A stretch of DNA of 61,478 bases from a virus. The position numbers and the translations under genes were made by a program. Positions 1 to 8,100 of the stretch are shown in pieces. The notes below the pieces were generated by a model that was not told where the DNA came from, did no database searches, and saw only the letters and a list, made by a program, of their open reading frames with translations. Position 1 is the stretch's first letter, and the number at the start of each line of letters is the position of its first letter. The DNA lies in the IMG/VR virus record IMGVR_UViG_3300020595_000038, positions 1 through 61,478 of that record; one strand, 5' to 3'.

Positions 1-2224
1 TGATATAGTTATTTGAATCTTTGAAATTCATAGAACCACCCACAAAAGAAATATCAGATGCAGTTCCATTTACATCTAAACTTCCACCGAAAGTACCTCC
101 ATTTGCAGCAGACACAAAATCTGTAGGCAAAGTTTGATCTCCTGTATATCCTGCATCTGCATGATTTCCCCAACCATAGGCAGTATTCCAATTGTCTATT
201 CTACCTGTACTTACATATTTAGTAGTTGAGCCTCCTGGATAAATATTACCATCAGTAAAGTAATTACCATTATCTAAGTCTAACCATGCTAATTCATCTA
301 CACCTGAGTGACCCTTTGCAAAATCTGCATTTGCTTTACCAAAAGAAATTCTTCTATTGGATTGGTTTGGACCATATATCATTGTAGCCCAATCACTACT
401 AGTTCCGCTTGCGTTCCATAGCATCATACCATATGATGTAGTTCCACTGTCGTAAACTGTTATTCTATTTGCTGTGGTATCCTCAGCATTATTAGTTAAT
501 GCTAGTCTTGGTGATGTAATCGCATTAGTTACTGTACCACCATTAAATACTGTATCGTTATCTGTAGTAACATATCCTGCTGAGGAGTGATCTCCCCAAC
601 CATGTGCAGTATCGGCCTTTGTTCCCTGTGCACCTGTAGCAGCATCTGTAATACCAAAACCACTTAATGTAGTTGGTTTACTTGTTAATGATGCAAATGT
701 ATGTGAGTGATCTTTAGGTGCATATCCTGCTGAGGAGTGATCTCCCCAAGTGTATGCTGTTGCTCCTTCTGTTACATCTTGCTTTGCAAAATCTCCAGAG
801 GTCCATACATTATACCAAGATATATCTTTAGTGTTTTGTGTAGTTACACCATGAAATAATTCATGAGAATTATAATGCTGTAATAAAGCACCATAACCAC
901 CTTCCCCATCTCTTCTTCCTAATACATGGTAGTAACCATGACTAGACAATGGGTTGTTATAACTAGAAGGTTGAATCATTGTTGAATACCCACTAGGCTT
1001 ATTATAGTCTTCTAGTTCGTCAAACAACAATGTACTGTGTACCATTTTATTGAAACGCAGATCATCTCTTTCTTTTTTGTATACTGGATCTAATTCTGTT
1101 TCAACACCTGAAGATGTTACATATCCTGCATCGGCATGATTACCCCAACCATGTGCTGTAACACCCTTGGCTATATCTGCTTCTGTAAAATTATCTGAAG
1201 TCCATACTTCTGCCCATTTTTCTTGCCATGTACCACTTTGTTTGCTTCTTATAAAAAGATTGTTTGTGTGAAAATCATGGTATGATTGAACTGCCCAATC
1301 TGATGAATCCCAATACTTAGTAGTTAGTAAACCATCTGATGCACCTGATGGATCATCATTAGCCTCGCTAACATCCCATACATGAATACCTGATTGAGTT
1401 ATTGTATCTGCATTTGCTTTAAGTCTTGGGTTTAATTTTAAATACCTGCCATCATGATTATGACTAGGTAAGGCAGTTAAATATCCTTCTGTTCCATGGT
1501 CTCCCCAACCATGTGCAGCATTCCAATTAGAAACCATTAGGTTATCACCAGTAACATTTCCATCGGCAATAATACTTCTTGTTAGAAGTGTATCATCAGT
1601 TCCCCTAACCTTTAGCCAAGTTGCCGTATATAATGCGTCAGAGGCATTCCATAATAAAGAATATGTACCTGTAAAATCATCGGTTGAATTCCACTTAAGT
1701 CTTTTATTATCTAGTGTGCCACTTGTGATGTCTGTAGCAGCATGATTGTGACTTGGTAGAGCAGTTAAATATTCGGCTTTTGAGTGGTCACCCCAACCAT
1801 AGGCTGTAACTCCTTTTGACACCTCATCAACAGTAAAATCACCAGTATTATGATACTTCTTCCAAGTAGACCAGGAACTATTATAACCCCTTGAATAAAG
1901 AAGACCACTTTGAAAATGAGTTGCTAGTTGACCAGTAACATTACCGCCATTACCAAAAGTTGATATAGCGTAGTGATGGTTTGTTGGATTTAAAGCATTA
2001 GGATTTACCCTTCTAGAAGAAGGTGTAAAATAATCAGGAGTTTCTCCATCGGATAGTTGTTTTACAACCGGTGAAGAATTAGTTAAGTATCCTTCGCTTG
2101 CGTGATTACCCCAACCATAGGCAGTATCCCATTGTATAGAATCCCCACCGCCTGTTTTAGAAATTTTACCATCTACATCTAGGTCACCTGCAACTTCTAA
2201 CGAGTGTATGAATTCTATAGCCAT
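1..2224 (-). CDS. Giant tail fibre, N-terminal part (cut by window end)
   Basis: The frame is open on the minus strand from an ATG at 2224 to the window edge, with no stop. It begins MAIEFIHSLEVAGDLDVDGK and then repeats the motif A(Y/H)GWG(N/D)H(A/S)xxGY about seven times, a repeat seen in fibrous tail proteins of marine phages. It follows the gene at 2240-3400 after 15 bases and shares a similar first eight residues, which may be a common virion-attachment peptide. The C-terminal part of a fibre with the same repeats runs off the other end of the window (56546-61478), so the two are probably one gene. The direct join is one base out of frame. Expected role: host-receptor contact at the tail. 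Confidence 0.85.
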   Translation of the reverse strand, partial: MAIEFIHSLEVAGDLDVDGKISKTGGGDSIQWDTAYGWGNHASEGYLTNSSPVVKQLSDGETPDYFTPSSRRVNPNALNPTNHHYAISTFGNGGNVTGQLATHFQSGLLYSRGYNSSWSTWKKYHNTGDFTVDEVSKGVTAYGWGDHSKAEYLTALPSHNHAATDITSGTLDNKRLKWNSTDDFTGTYSLLWNASDALYTATWLKVRGTDDTLLTRSIIADGNVTGDNLMVSNWNAAHGWGDHGTEGYLTALPSHNHDGRYLKLNPRLKANADTITQSGIHVWDVSEANDDPSGASDGLLTTKYWDSSDWAVQSYHDFHTNNLFIRSKQSGTWQEKWAEVWTSDNFTEADIAKGVTAHGWGNHADAGYVTSSGVETELDPVYKKERDDLRFNKMVHSTLLFDELEDYNKPSGYSTMIQPSSYNNPLSSHGYYHVLGRRDGEGGYGALLQHYNSHELFHGVTTQNTKDISWYNVWTSGDFAKQDVTEGATAYTWGDHSSAGYAPKDHSHTFASLTSKPTTLSGFGITDAATGAQGTKADTAHGWGDHSSAGYVTTDNDTVFNGGTVTNAITSPRLALTNNAEDTTANRITVYDSGTTSYGMMLWNASGTSSDWATMIYGPNQSNRRISFGKANADFAKGHSGVDELAWLDLDNGNYFTDGNIYPGGSTTKYVSTGRIDNWNTAYGWGNHADAGYTGDQTLPTDFVSAANGGTFGGSLDVNGTASDISFVGGSMNFKDSNNYI

Positions 2225-2239
2225 GCCTTATTGTTTTTT

Positions 2240-3400
2240 TTATGAGGCAGCAGAAATAACGTTTATTGTAATAGAATCTTTCTCTACGTTCTTTGCGAAA
2301 TCCACCTTTACTGATTTACCATCTACAATAGTAACATCAGCGTAAATCATTTTCTTTTTCAAGAATAAGGAAACAACTACATTTTCTGTTCCTAATCCAT
2401 GTTCAAACGTAAAAGTATTTGCTGCTGCTAGTTCGGGGAATATTCCGTTTGCTGCTTTGTTTTTTACTGTATCTAAGGCAATTGATATATCACCTAAATT
2501 TGACATAGTTCCAGAACCAGTAACATCTCCTGTAAGAGTTATCGTAGGGTCTGCAACATTAAAGTCTAATCTTCCATTAGTGTCGTCATAAGAAACTGCA
2601 ATACCTGATTGTGAACTACCAGTTTCACCAGTACCGCCTACCATTGCACCAACAACATCTTCTATTTGCTCGTCTGTTCTTACTTGAGAAGTTAAAGCAA
2701 TTTTTCCATCTGCATCTGGTAAAACTATTTTTCTGTCAGCACTTGGTTCTTCAATAGAAAGAACTGTTTCAAACTCATCGGCAGTTGCTCCTTCAAATAC
2801 AAAGGCATTTGTTACATTTACCTCTGTAGAATTTACAGAAACTGTATCCCCTTGGACTGTAAGGTTTCCTTTTATAATTACATTACCACTTGAATCAATA
2901 TTTCCAAATGCAACATTATCTTCAGGAGCAACTGCTTGCCCAATAGAAATCTCTCCGGCTGCTGATACATCAACTCCTGTACCTCCTGATATATACGCTT
3001 GTACATCTGCATCAGTATATTGGGTGATAGTGGTAGCGATCTCGCCATTAACAACTGTAATTCCTGTACCCTGTGAAAAATGTGCTCTTACTTCAGTAGC
3101 ACTTGGTCCTGTATAAGTAAATACACCTGTAGTATCGTCATAACTTAAAGAGCCATCACCACCTGAATCGGTAACACTTAAGGCGGCTGTTACTTCCGCA
3201 ATAGTTAATTTCTCTCCTAGACTGATCCATTCTTTGCCATCAAAGCATTGAAATTGATCTGTAGTACTGTTATAAATTACTTGTCCTGCAATCGCATCAT
3301 CCCCAAGAGTAGTTCTCTGGGTTGTAGTCATATTGTCTATAACTACAGATTTTATCTGATTTTGATTGAGATTAATATGATGTAAAAAATCTATCGCCAT
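2240..3400 (-). CDS. Fibre-like virion protein
   Basis: A 386-residue beta-rich, Gly/Thr/Asp-rich protein beginning MAIDFLHHINLNQNQIKS. The middle (about residues 175-235) has the pattern of phage fibre shafts: a 'GNLTVQGDTVSVNSTEVNV' strand followed by 'KIVLPDADGKIAL'. The last 50 residues (HGLGTENVVVSLFLKKKMIY...) resemble the C-terminus of the next gene upstream (3407-4624), suggesting a shared terminal beta-domain. It lies in the late minus-strand unit between another fibre-like protein and the giant fibre. Expected role: tail fibre or fibre-base protein. The family is inferred from composition and position. Confidence 0.7.
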   Translation of the reverse strand: MAIDFLHHINLNQNQIKSVVIDNMTTTQRTTLGDDAIAGQVIYNSTTDQFQCFDGKEWISLGEKLTIAEVTAALSVTDSGGDGSLSYDDTTGVFTYTGPSATEVRAHFSQGTGITVVNGEIATTITQYTDADVQAYISGGTGVDVSAAGEISIGQAVAPEDNVAFGNIDSSGNVIIKGNLTVQGDTVSVNSTEVNVTNAFVFEGATADEFETVLSIEEPSADRKIVLPDADGKIALTSQVRTDEQIEDVVGAMVGGTGETGSSQSGIAVSYDDTNGRLDFNVADPTITLTGDVTGSGTMSNLGDISIALDTVKNKAANGIFPELAAANTFTFEHGLGTENVVVSLFLKKKMIYADVTIVDGKSVKVDFAKNVEKDSITINVISAAS

Positions 3401-3406
3401 GGTGTA

Positions 3407-4624
3407 TTAATTTAGGTAAGCCTTCCCTGAGACTTTGGTGTTAAATGTTATTTTAATGATGTTCAAATTTACGTATTCTACCTCCGCATACATAATATTT
3501 TCATAGTCGTCAACGAGTGTGACTGAAGGTTTTTTATTAAGGCTATGTATAATCTCCCATTCTTTGTTAGAAGTTGGAAAAGTTTTTTCGTATGTTTTAA
3601 AAGGATTGTATTCAGGTACGTTTGTTAATCTCCCATAATTAACTGTTACCGCATATATTTGTGGACTAACTGAAACTATTTTTTCTAGAGTGTGCTCTCT
3701 TGGAACATCATTTCTTAAAACCGATAATATATCTCTTAAAATATCAGTGTTATCATCATCTATTAGATCTGAATCTAACCTTCTTACTAATAGATCAAAA
3801 TTTGTAATGACAAATTCTAAATTATCAGAATATCTTTTATGTAAATTAGAGTTATAACCATCATAAGTCTCTATTAAGTTTCTTAAGGTTCCAAAATAAG
3901 ATAACATCTCTACTTTAGTAGGGACCTTATATACTTTTAAGGACTCTGTTTTTTTGTATTCCGCAATTACTGTAGCCCAATTAAAATTAGTACTAGTGTA
4001 TGTGGCAGTAACTGTTGTATTTACAGTATACCTAGCATCATGATAAAAGCCATCTGTATCTACAATATTATACTCTCTAGAGGCTGCATCTAAACCTGTG
4101 CTAGTTTTATTGGATATACTTGATCCAGATACTATATTGGATGCACTAAACACTCTATTAACACTGTTTAGAGTATAGTTAGTTACGTTGTAATTAGGAG
4201 TTGTATCCTTTAGTTTAATTAAAGGGCTGAACTCATCTATATCTTGAAAAGATGTTAATGTAATTTTACTAAAATTAAAGTTGTAAGACTTGATTTTTAT
4301 AGGTGCTGAATCCTCTTTTATATAAAAGGAGTATTCAACTTTATAAGTTCCCTGACTTACTTGACCATCTGTTGAAGAAAGAGGTAAAATGTACTCAAAT
4401 ACATTTAAGTTACTTGAGGTTCCAGATATGTCTGCGACACCTCCTGCTTGATGGTTTCTTATTATGCCATCCGGTCTTGTTATTTTTATAAATATTTTGA
4501 CTTCATTCTGTGCTGCACTATATGTAGACGTGTCTGTAATCTTCAACGTAGGAGTCGAAGTCAAGTCAAACTGCATTGAAAAATCGACAGTTACATTGCC
4601 TATACTATTAGAAAAACTACTCAT
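3407..4624 (-). CDS. Virion protein, probable fibre/baseplate component
   Basis: A 405-residue protein. The N-terminal 120 residues look like a beta-sandwich domain (TLKITDTSTYS... VKIFIKITRPDG... GTYKVEYSFYI). The middle (about 215-310) is helical and rich in charged residues. The C-terminus (HSLNKKPSVTLVDDYENIMY...) matches in pattern the end of the protein at 2240-3400, a terminal beta-domain common in phage fibres. A hairpin terminator lies just upstream (4639-4676), separating it from the gene at 4697-5518, so it may have its own promoter or rely on read-through. I do not recognise a named family. Confidence 0.6.
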   Translation of the reverse strand: MSSFSNSIGNVTVDFSMQFDLTSTPTLKITDTSTYSAAQNEVKIFIKITRPDGIIRNHQAGGVADISGTSSNLNVFEYILPLSSTDGQVSQGTYKVEYSFYIKEDSAPIKIKSYNFNFSKITLTSFQDIDEFSPLIKLKDTTPNYNVTNYTLNSVNRVFSASNIVSGSSISNKTSTGLDAASREYNIVDTDGFYHDARYTVNTTVTATYTSTNFNWATVIAEYKKTESLKVYKVPTKVEMLSYFGTLRNLIETYDGYNSNLHKRYSDNLEFVITNFDLLVRRLDSDLIDDDNTDILRDILSVLRNDVPREHTLEKIVSVSPQIYAVTVNYGRLTNVPEYNPFKTYEKTFPTSNKEWEIIHSLNKKPSVTLVDDYENIMYAEVEYVNLNIIKITFNTKVSGKAYLN

Positions 4625-4638
4625 ACATTTTAAAGAAT

Positions 4639-4676
4639 AAAAAAAGCCGGCCTCAGTTTACACATTGGCCGACTTT
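4639..4676 (-). terminator. Rho-independent terminator
   Basis: On the minus strand AGTCGGCC pairs with GGCCGGCT (8 bp, one G-U) around a 15-base loop, followed by a run of T. It sits immediately downstream of the gene at 4697-5518. Confidence 0.8.
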
Positions 4677-4696
4677 CAAAACAAACCAACAACAAA

Positions 4697-5518
4697 TTAT
4701 TTAAGCAATTTTACGATTTCTTCGTAAACTAATTCACCATTTTTGTTACTCAGAACGAAGTTAGTGAAGCCTTGCAGATAACTTGACTTGGTAGATCGTG
4801 GGACCTGGACAATTGTTTCTCCTGTTGCTACCCATGTAAAAGTACTTGTTGCTTTATCAAAGCGAATTACTTTTTTATCAATAGCAGATTTACACGTTGC
4901 TTGTATAGATTTATTCTTATCCTTACTTAATGTCATAAACGTGGTTGGATCTTTTTCAGCCATCACCTCTAATTCATCTCTTAGTATAGATATATCTCTC
5001 TTTTCATCTTTGTTTAAAGATGCTGTAAATTCTCTTACTTCAGCAGCAGAAAGTTCAGCAGCGACATTCATAGCGTCTCTACGTAGATTTCTTTGCTTTC
5101 TTGCATCAGTAGCCTTTTTCTTAGGTTGTACTAATTCAAATAAAGGAACTACACTTTTATCTCTATTTTCATTTGATTTATTATAATTACTTAACATTAA
5201 ATACTGAAAGATCTCTAGATCTCCAGTTTTACTACCTCTAAGTAACATTTTACCTTCTAACTCTTTGTAGAATGCTATAGTATTAAGAATAGGTTTTCCA
5301 CCAACTCCTAAGTTTTTAATAGCAGCAATATCTACATATTCTTCTGATACCGGATCATAAATACGATCAACTTTAGGCATCATTGCTACTGAAGGCATTA
5401 TTTTTTTGCCAGGGTTTTGAGGGTCATTCTTCACATTTAAATATTGGAAGACTTTAACCTCATCTCTTTTTAACATAGGTGGCTTCTCTATGTTATTGAA
5501 TTCTTTTGTTTTTATCAT
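4697..5518 (-). CDS. Unknown protein of the head module
   Basis: A 273-residue protein, not recognised. The first 120 residues are mixed (KVFQYLNVKNDPQNPGKKIM, GDLEIFQYLMLSNYN). Residues about 130-215 are strongly charged and helical with many K, R and E (KKKATDARKQRNLRRDAMN), and the C-terminal 60 residues have a compact beta/alpha pattern (TFTWVATGETIVQVP...). It lies directly after the major capsid gene and is framed by terminators on both sides (5532-5570 and 4639-4676), so it is its own transcription segment. A head accessory or capsid-associated role is suggested by position only. Confidence 0.6.
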   Translation of the reverse strand: MIKTKEFNNIEKPPMLKRDEVKVFQYLNVKNDPQNPGKKIMPSVAMMPKVDRIYDPVSEEYVDIAAIKNLGVGGKPILNTIAFYKELEGKMLLRGSKTGDLEIFQYLMLSNYNKSNENRDKSVVPLFELVQPKKKATDARKQRNLRRDAMNVAAELSAAEVREFTASLNKDEKRDISILRDELEVMAEKDPTTFMTLSKDKNKSIQATCKSAIDKKVIRFDKATSTFTWVATGETIVQVPRSTKSSYLQGFTNFVLSNKNGELVYEEIVKLLK

Positions 5519-5531
5519 AATTGTTGGTTTT

Positions 5532-5570
5532 AAAAAAAAAGAAGGGAGGGATTTCCTCCCCTCTTCTTAA
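5532..5570 (-). terminator. Strong rho-independent terminator after the capsid gene
   Basis: The minus-strand arms AAGAAGAGGGGAGG and CCTCCCTTCTT pair around a short AAAT loop and are followed by a run of nine T. It begins 12 bases after the stop of the major capsid gene. This is the classical position for a terminator that sets high capsid expression apart from downstream genes. Confidence 0.85.
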
Positions 5571-5582
5571 GGTTTATTATTA

Positions 5583-6899
5583 CTAAAATCCTGTTACAAG
5601 TGCACAGTGTTCTTTTCCTAAAACTTCTAGACCCATAATAGCCTGGTAGTTTACGTCAAGAATTGAATCAGCACTAGTTGGAGTTGGAGCAAGTCCACCT
5701 GTCAAAGTTTCTCTGAAAGAGAAGTTGTTTCCATCTCCTTCTAAGTAACGTACTTGCATGTAGTCTTGTGATCCACCACCACCGGCAGTTTTCACTTGTC
5801 CAGTAGGGATAAGGTAAATCTCACCTGATCCTGTTACTGTAGATCCTAGTTCATTATGATCAAGAATAGAAAGTTGTTTCTTATTCCATGTTCTACCATA
5901 TAAACTGAATTTATCAACACCTAAATCAATAGATTTTCCATCAACAGCAAAACGAGCACTAGTAAAACCAGTACCATCTAAACCATTTAATGCATTATCC
6001 ATTTTGATATTAGCATCAGTACCTAACCACATCCAGTAATCTTTTGGTGCTCTTGCTTTGTTAAGAGCCTTAGTAAGATCTGTTAATGTAGTAAGTACGT
6101 TTGTGTTAAAATCAAAAGGTGATCCTGATTCAAGGATACCACCTGATCTTAATTCTTCACGAAGACCATTAGTAGTCTGCACAGCGTTTCCACCTGCATC
6201 TGACATATCTCCTACAGATGCTCCTGAGTAGAAATCTCCTGATCCTTTACCAAACATCAATGAGTTAGAGATATCTCCTCTAAAACGTTGTAATGCTTCG
6301 TAAGTACCTTTGTACATGAAGTAAGGCTTACCTTTATACTCAACAGTGATTTTTGACGCTTTAGCAACATCAGAAATTCTGTATTTGTTTTTAAAGATTT
6401 GCACTCTGTTAGACTGCTTAGTTAACCCATACTTGATTGGATCTGGAGAACCAGAACCTTCACCTTGTGCATTCGAGAATACAACAAACTTATCTCCTGA
6501 AGCATCATAATCAGATGCAACACCTGCTCCATCTACTGGAGTAAATGTAATACCATTTGTTTCATGGATTGCTTGAATTAAGTATACGTTACCAGAAGCA
6601 CCCATCATCAAGTCACCAACTCTAGCATTACCTGCTGCTGATACTGTGATATCTGTTTGTTTTCCAGTTCCAGAACCTGCTTCTGAAATAGTGATTGTGT
6701 TATTTTTGTATAACGCTTCATTTACAAATGAGTGATATACTGGTTGGCTAGTAGGCTTTAATTTACCTAATGCCTGCATTACGTCAAGGAATCCTTCCTC
6801 TTCGTTTTGTACGTCTAAGACGCTTGACAAGATCTCACGTCCTTGCACAAATGAATGCTGCAAGAATGATAGAGAACTAATGTAATTAGAATTGTCCAT
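5583..6899 (-). CDS. Major capsid protein (HK97-type fold expected)
   Basis: A 438-residue protein directly downstream of an acidic scaffold gene and upstream of a strong terminator. This is the standard portal-scaffold-capsid order. The sequence has a helical N-arm (QHSFVQGREILSSVLDV), a beta-rich central region (ITISEAGSG... DKFVVFSNA), a segment consistent with the long spine helix (MYKGTYEALQRFRGDISNSL) and a typical hydrophobic capsid C-terminus (NYQAIMGLEVLGKEHCALVT). No cleavage site or crosslinking residues can be assigned by eye. It forms the icosahedral shell. Upstream of its ATG the leader is T/A-rich without a Shine-Dalgarno site. Confidence 0.85.
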   Translation of the reverse strand: MDNSNYISSLSFLQHSFVQGREILSSVLDVQNEEEGFLDVMQALGKLKPTSQPVYHSFVNEALYKNNTITISEAGSGTGKQTDITVSAAGNARVGDLMMGASGNVYLIQAIHETNGITFTPVDGAGVASDYDASGDKFVVFSNAQGEGSGSPDPIKYGLTKQSNRVQIFKNKYRISDVAKASKITVEYKGKPYFMYKGTYEALQRFRGDISNSLMFGKGSGDFYSGASVGDMSDAGGNAVQTTNGLREELRSGGILESGSPFDFNTNVLTTLTDLTKALNKARAPKDYWMWLGTDANIKMDNALNGLDGTGFTSARFAVDGKSIDLGVDKFSLYGRTWNKKQLSILDHNELGSTVTGSGEIYLIPTGQVKTAGGGGSQDYMQVRYLEGDGNNFSFRETLTGGLAPTPTSADSILDVNYQAIMGLEVLGKEHCALVTGF

Positions 6900-6921
6900 A
6901 TTTAATTTTTAAATTTTTTAA

Positions 6922-8073
6922 TTAACGAATTATTTTAACATCTGAGTCACCTCTACTCAGTGCACCAAAGAGTCCATCAAATGGGCTTTCAGGTGTTTTA
7001 TACTCTCTTGAACTTTTTGTAGGAGCAGTAGGATTCTTTAAATCAGAAACTACTTTTTCTTGTCCTAGTTCTTGTCCATGAGAAATAAGGGATGAATCAT
7101 AAACCTTAGGGTCAGAAGCATAAGCCAATACACGATACCACTTGTCAAAATCAACATTTCCCTTTTCATCTTGAAAAAGTGAGAAAAACTTATTGTTATC
7201 GATAGTCATTTCTTGTAACGATTCCGGGTTTTCCACTTCATAAGAAAATTTTTCATCACCATAAGAAATTAAAACACGCTTGTTATCCATCACGTCTTTA
7301 GTTATTTCATGAGATGAAACAGTTTCTGTCCATTTAGCACGTTGCTCTTCTTGGTTTACAGTTTCAGTTTCTTCAGTTTGTTCTTTGACAGGTTGAGTGA
7401 AGTTTTTCTGTTCGTCAACATACTTGTCTCTTAGTTTGGATGCATCTGCTGCCAGAAGTTCTTTACCAAGTTCCACTTCTTCCTCGTCAAATTTGTCTAC
7501 GTCTAAAGAGTACTTGTCAACTATTTCCCTAGTATACAATCTTTCGATTGCTCCCTTTGAAAGGGTAGGATTAGCCTGCTCTAGGTCACGTCTCATGACC
7601 AGTTCGTCAGACATTTCTGAATAGTTAACTGAAGTTGCCTCTAAATACGGAGTCAAGTTTCCAGTTTCATTATAATATTTGACTGCATCTTTAATGAAGT
7701 CATCTTTAAATTGAGCACTTGATGAATCTCTCATCCTTTTGTACTCGTCAAAAAAGTCCTCTAAAGTTTCGACTGTTCCTCCGCTAAGTTCTTTTGAAAT
7801 ACTATCTAGTTGTTCAAAAAACTCAACTTGGGTTTTACCCGAATCTTTATCAAAAGCCTCTGGAGTTTCCTCTGGTGCTTCTGGAGTTTCTACTGGTTCT
7901 TCTGCTTTCACAGGTTCTTCAGTAGTTTGTTCTTGCACGTCTTCAGTTGAATCGGTTGATTCCTCGGTTGGTGCTATTTCTTCTTGAGTCTCTTCTTGTG
8001 GTAATTCTACCGGTTGAGCCTCGCCATTTTCATCCACCACTTTGATTTCAGATAAATCGAATTCTTCTTCCAT
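6922..8073 (-). CDS. Capsid scaffold protein
   Basis: A 383-residue, highly acidic protein between the portal and major capsid genes. Residues 1-75 are dominated by Glu, Thr, Pro and Val (VELPQEETQEEIAPTEESTD) and must be disordered. The middle is charged helix (ISKELSGGTVETLEDFFDEY) and the C-terminus turns basic (TKSSREYKTPESPF...SDVKIIR), as expected for the capsid-binding end of scaffolds. It would guide procapsid assembly and leave before DNA packaging. No protease domain is visible. The role is assigned from composition and gene order. Confidence 0.75.
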   Translation of the reverse strand: MEEEFDLSEIKVVDENGEAQPVELPQEETQEEIAPTEESTDSTEDVQEQTTEEPVKAEEPVETPEAPEETPEAFDKDSGKTQVEFFEQLDSISKELSGGTVETLEDFFDEYKRMRDSSSAQFKDDFIKDAVKYYNETGNLTPYLEATSVNYSEMSDELVMRRDLEQANPTLSKGAIERLYTREIVDKYSLDVDKFDEEEVELGKELLAADASKLRDKYVDEQKNFTQPVKEQTEETETVNQEEQRAKWTETVSSHEITKDVMDNKRVLISYGDEKFSYEVENPESLQEMTIDNNKFFSLFQDEKGNVDFDKWYRVLAYASDPKVYDSSLISHGQELGQEKVVSDLKNPTAPTKSSREYKTPESPFDGLFGALSRGDSDVKIIR

Positions 8074-8100
8074 AATTATAATTTGTTTGTTGTTTGTTAA

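Noticed and set aside
5039-5300. Plus-strand frames opposite head and tail genes (for example 4788-5186, 36507-36800, 40164-40514)
   Set aside because: They mirror minus-strand genes, have Ser/Leu/Phe-rich composition and no promoter or leader.
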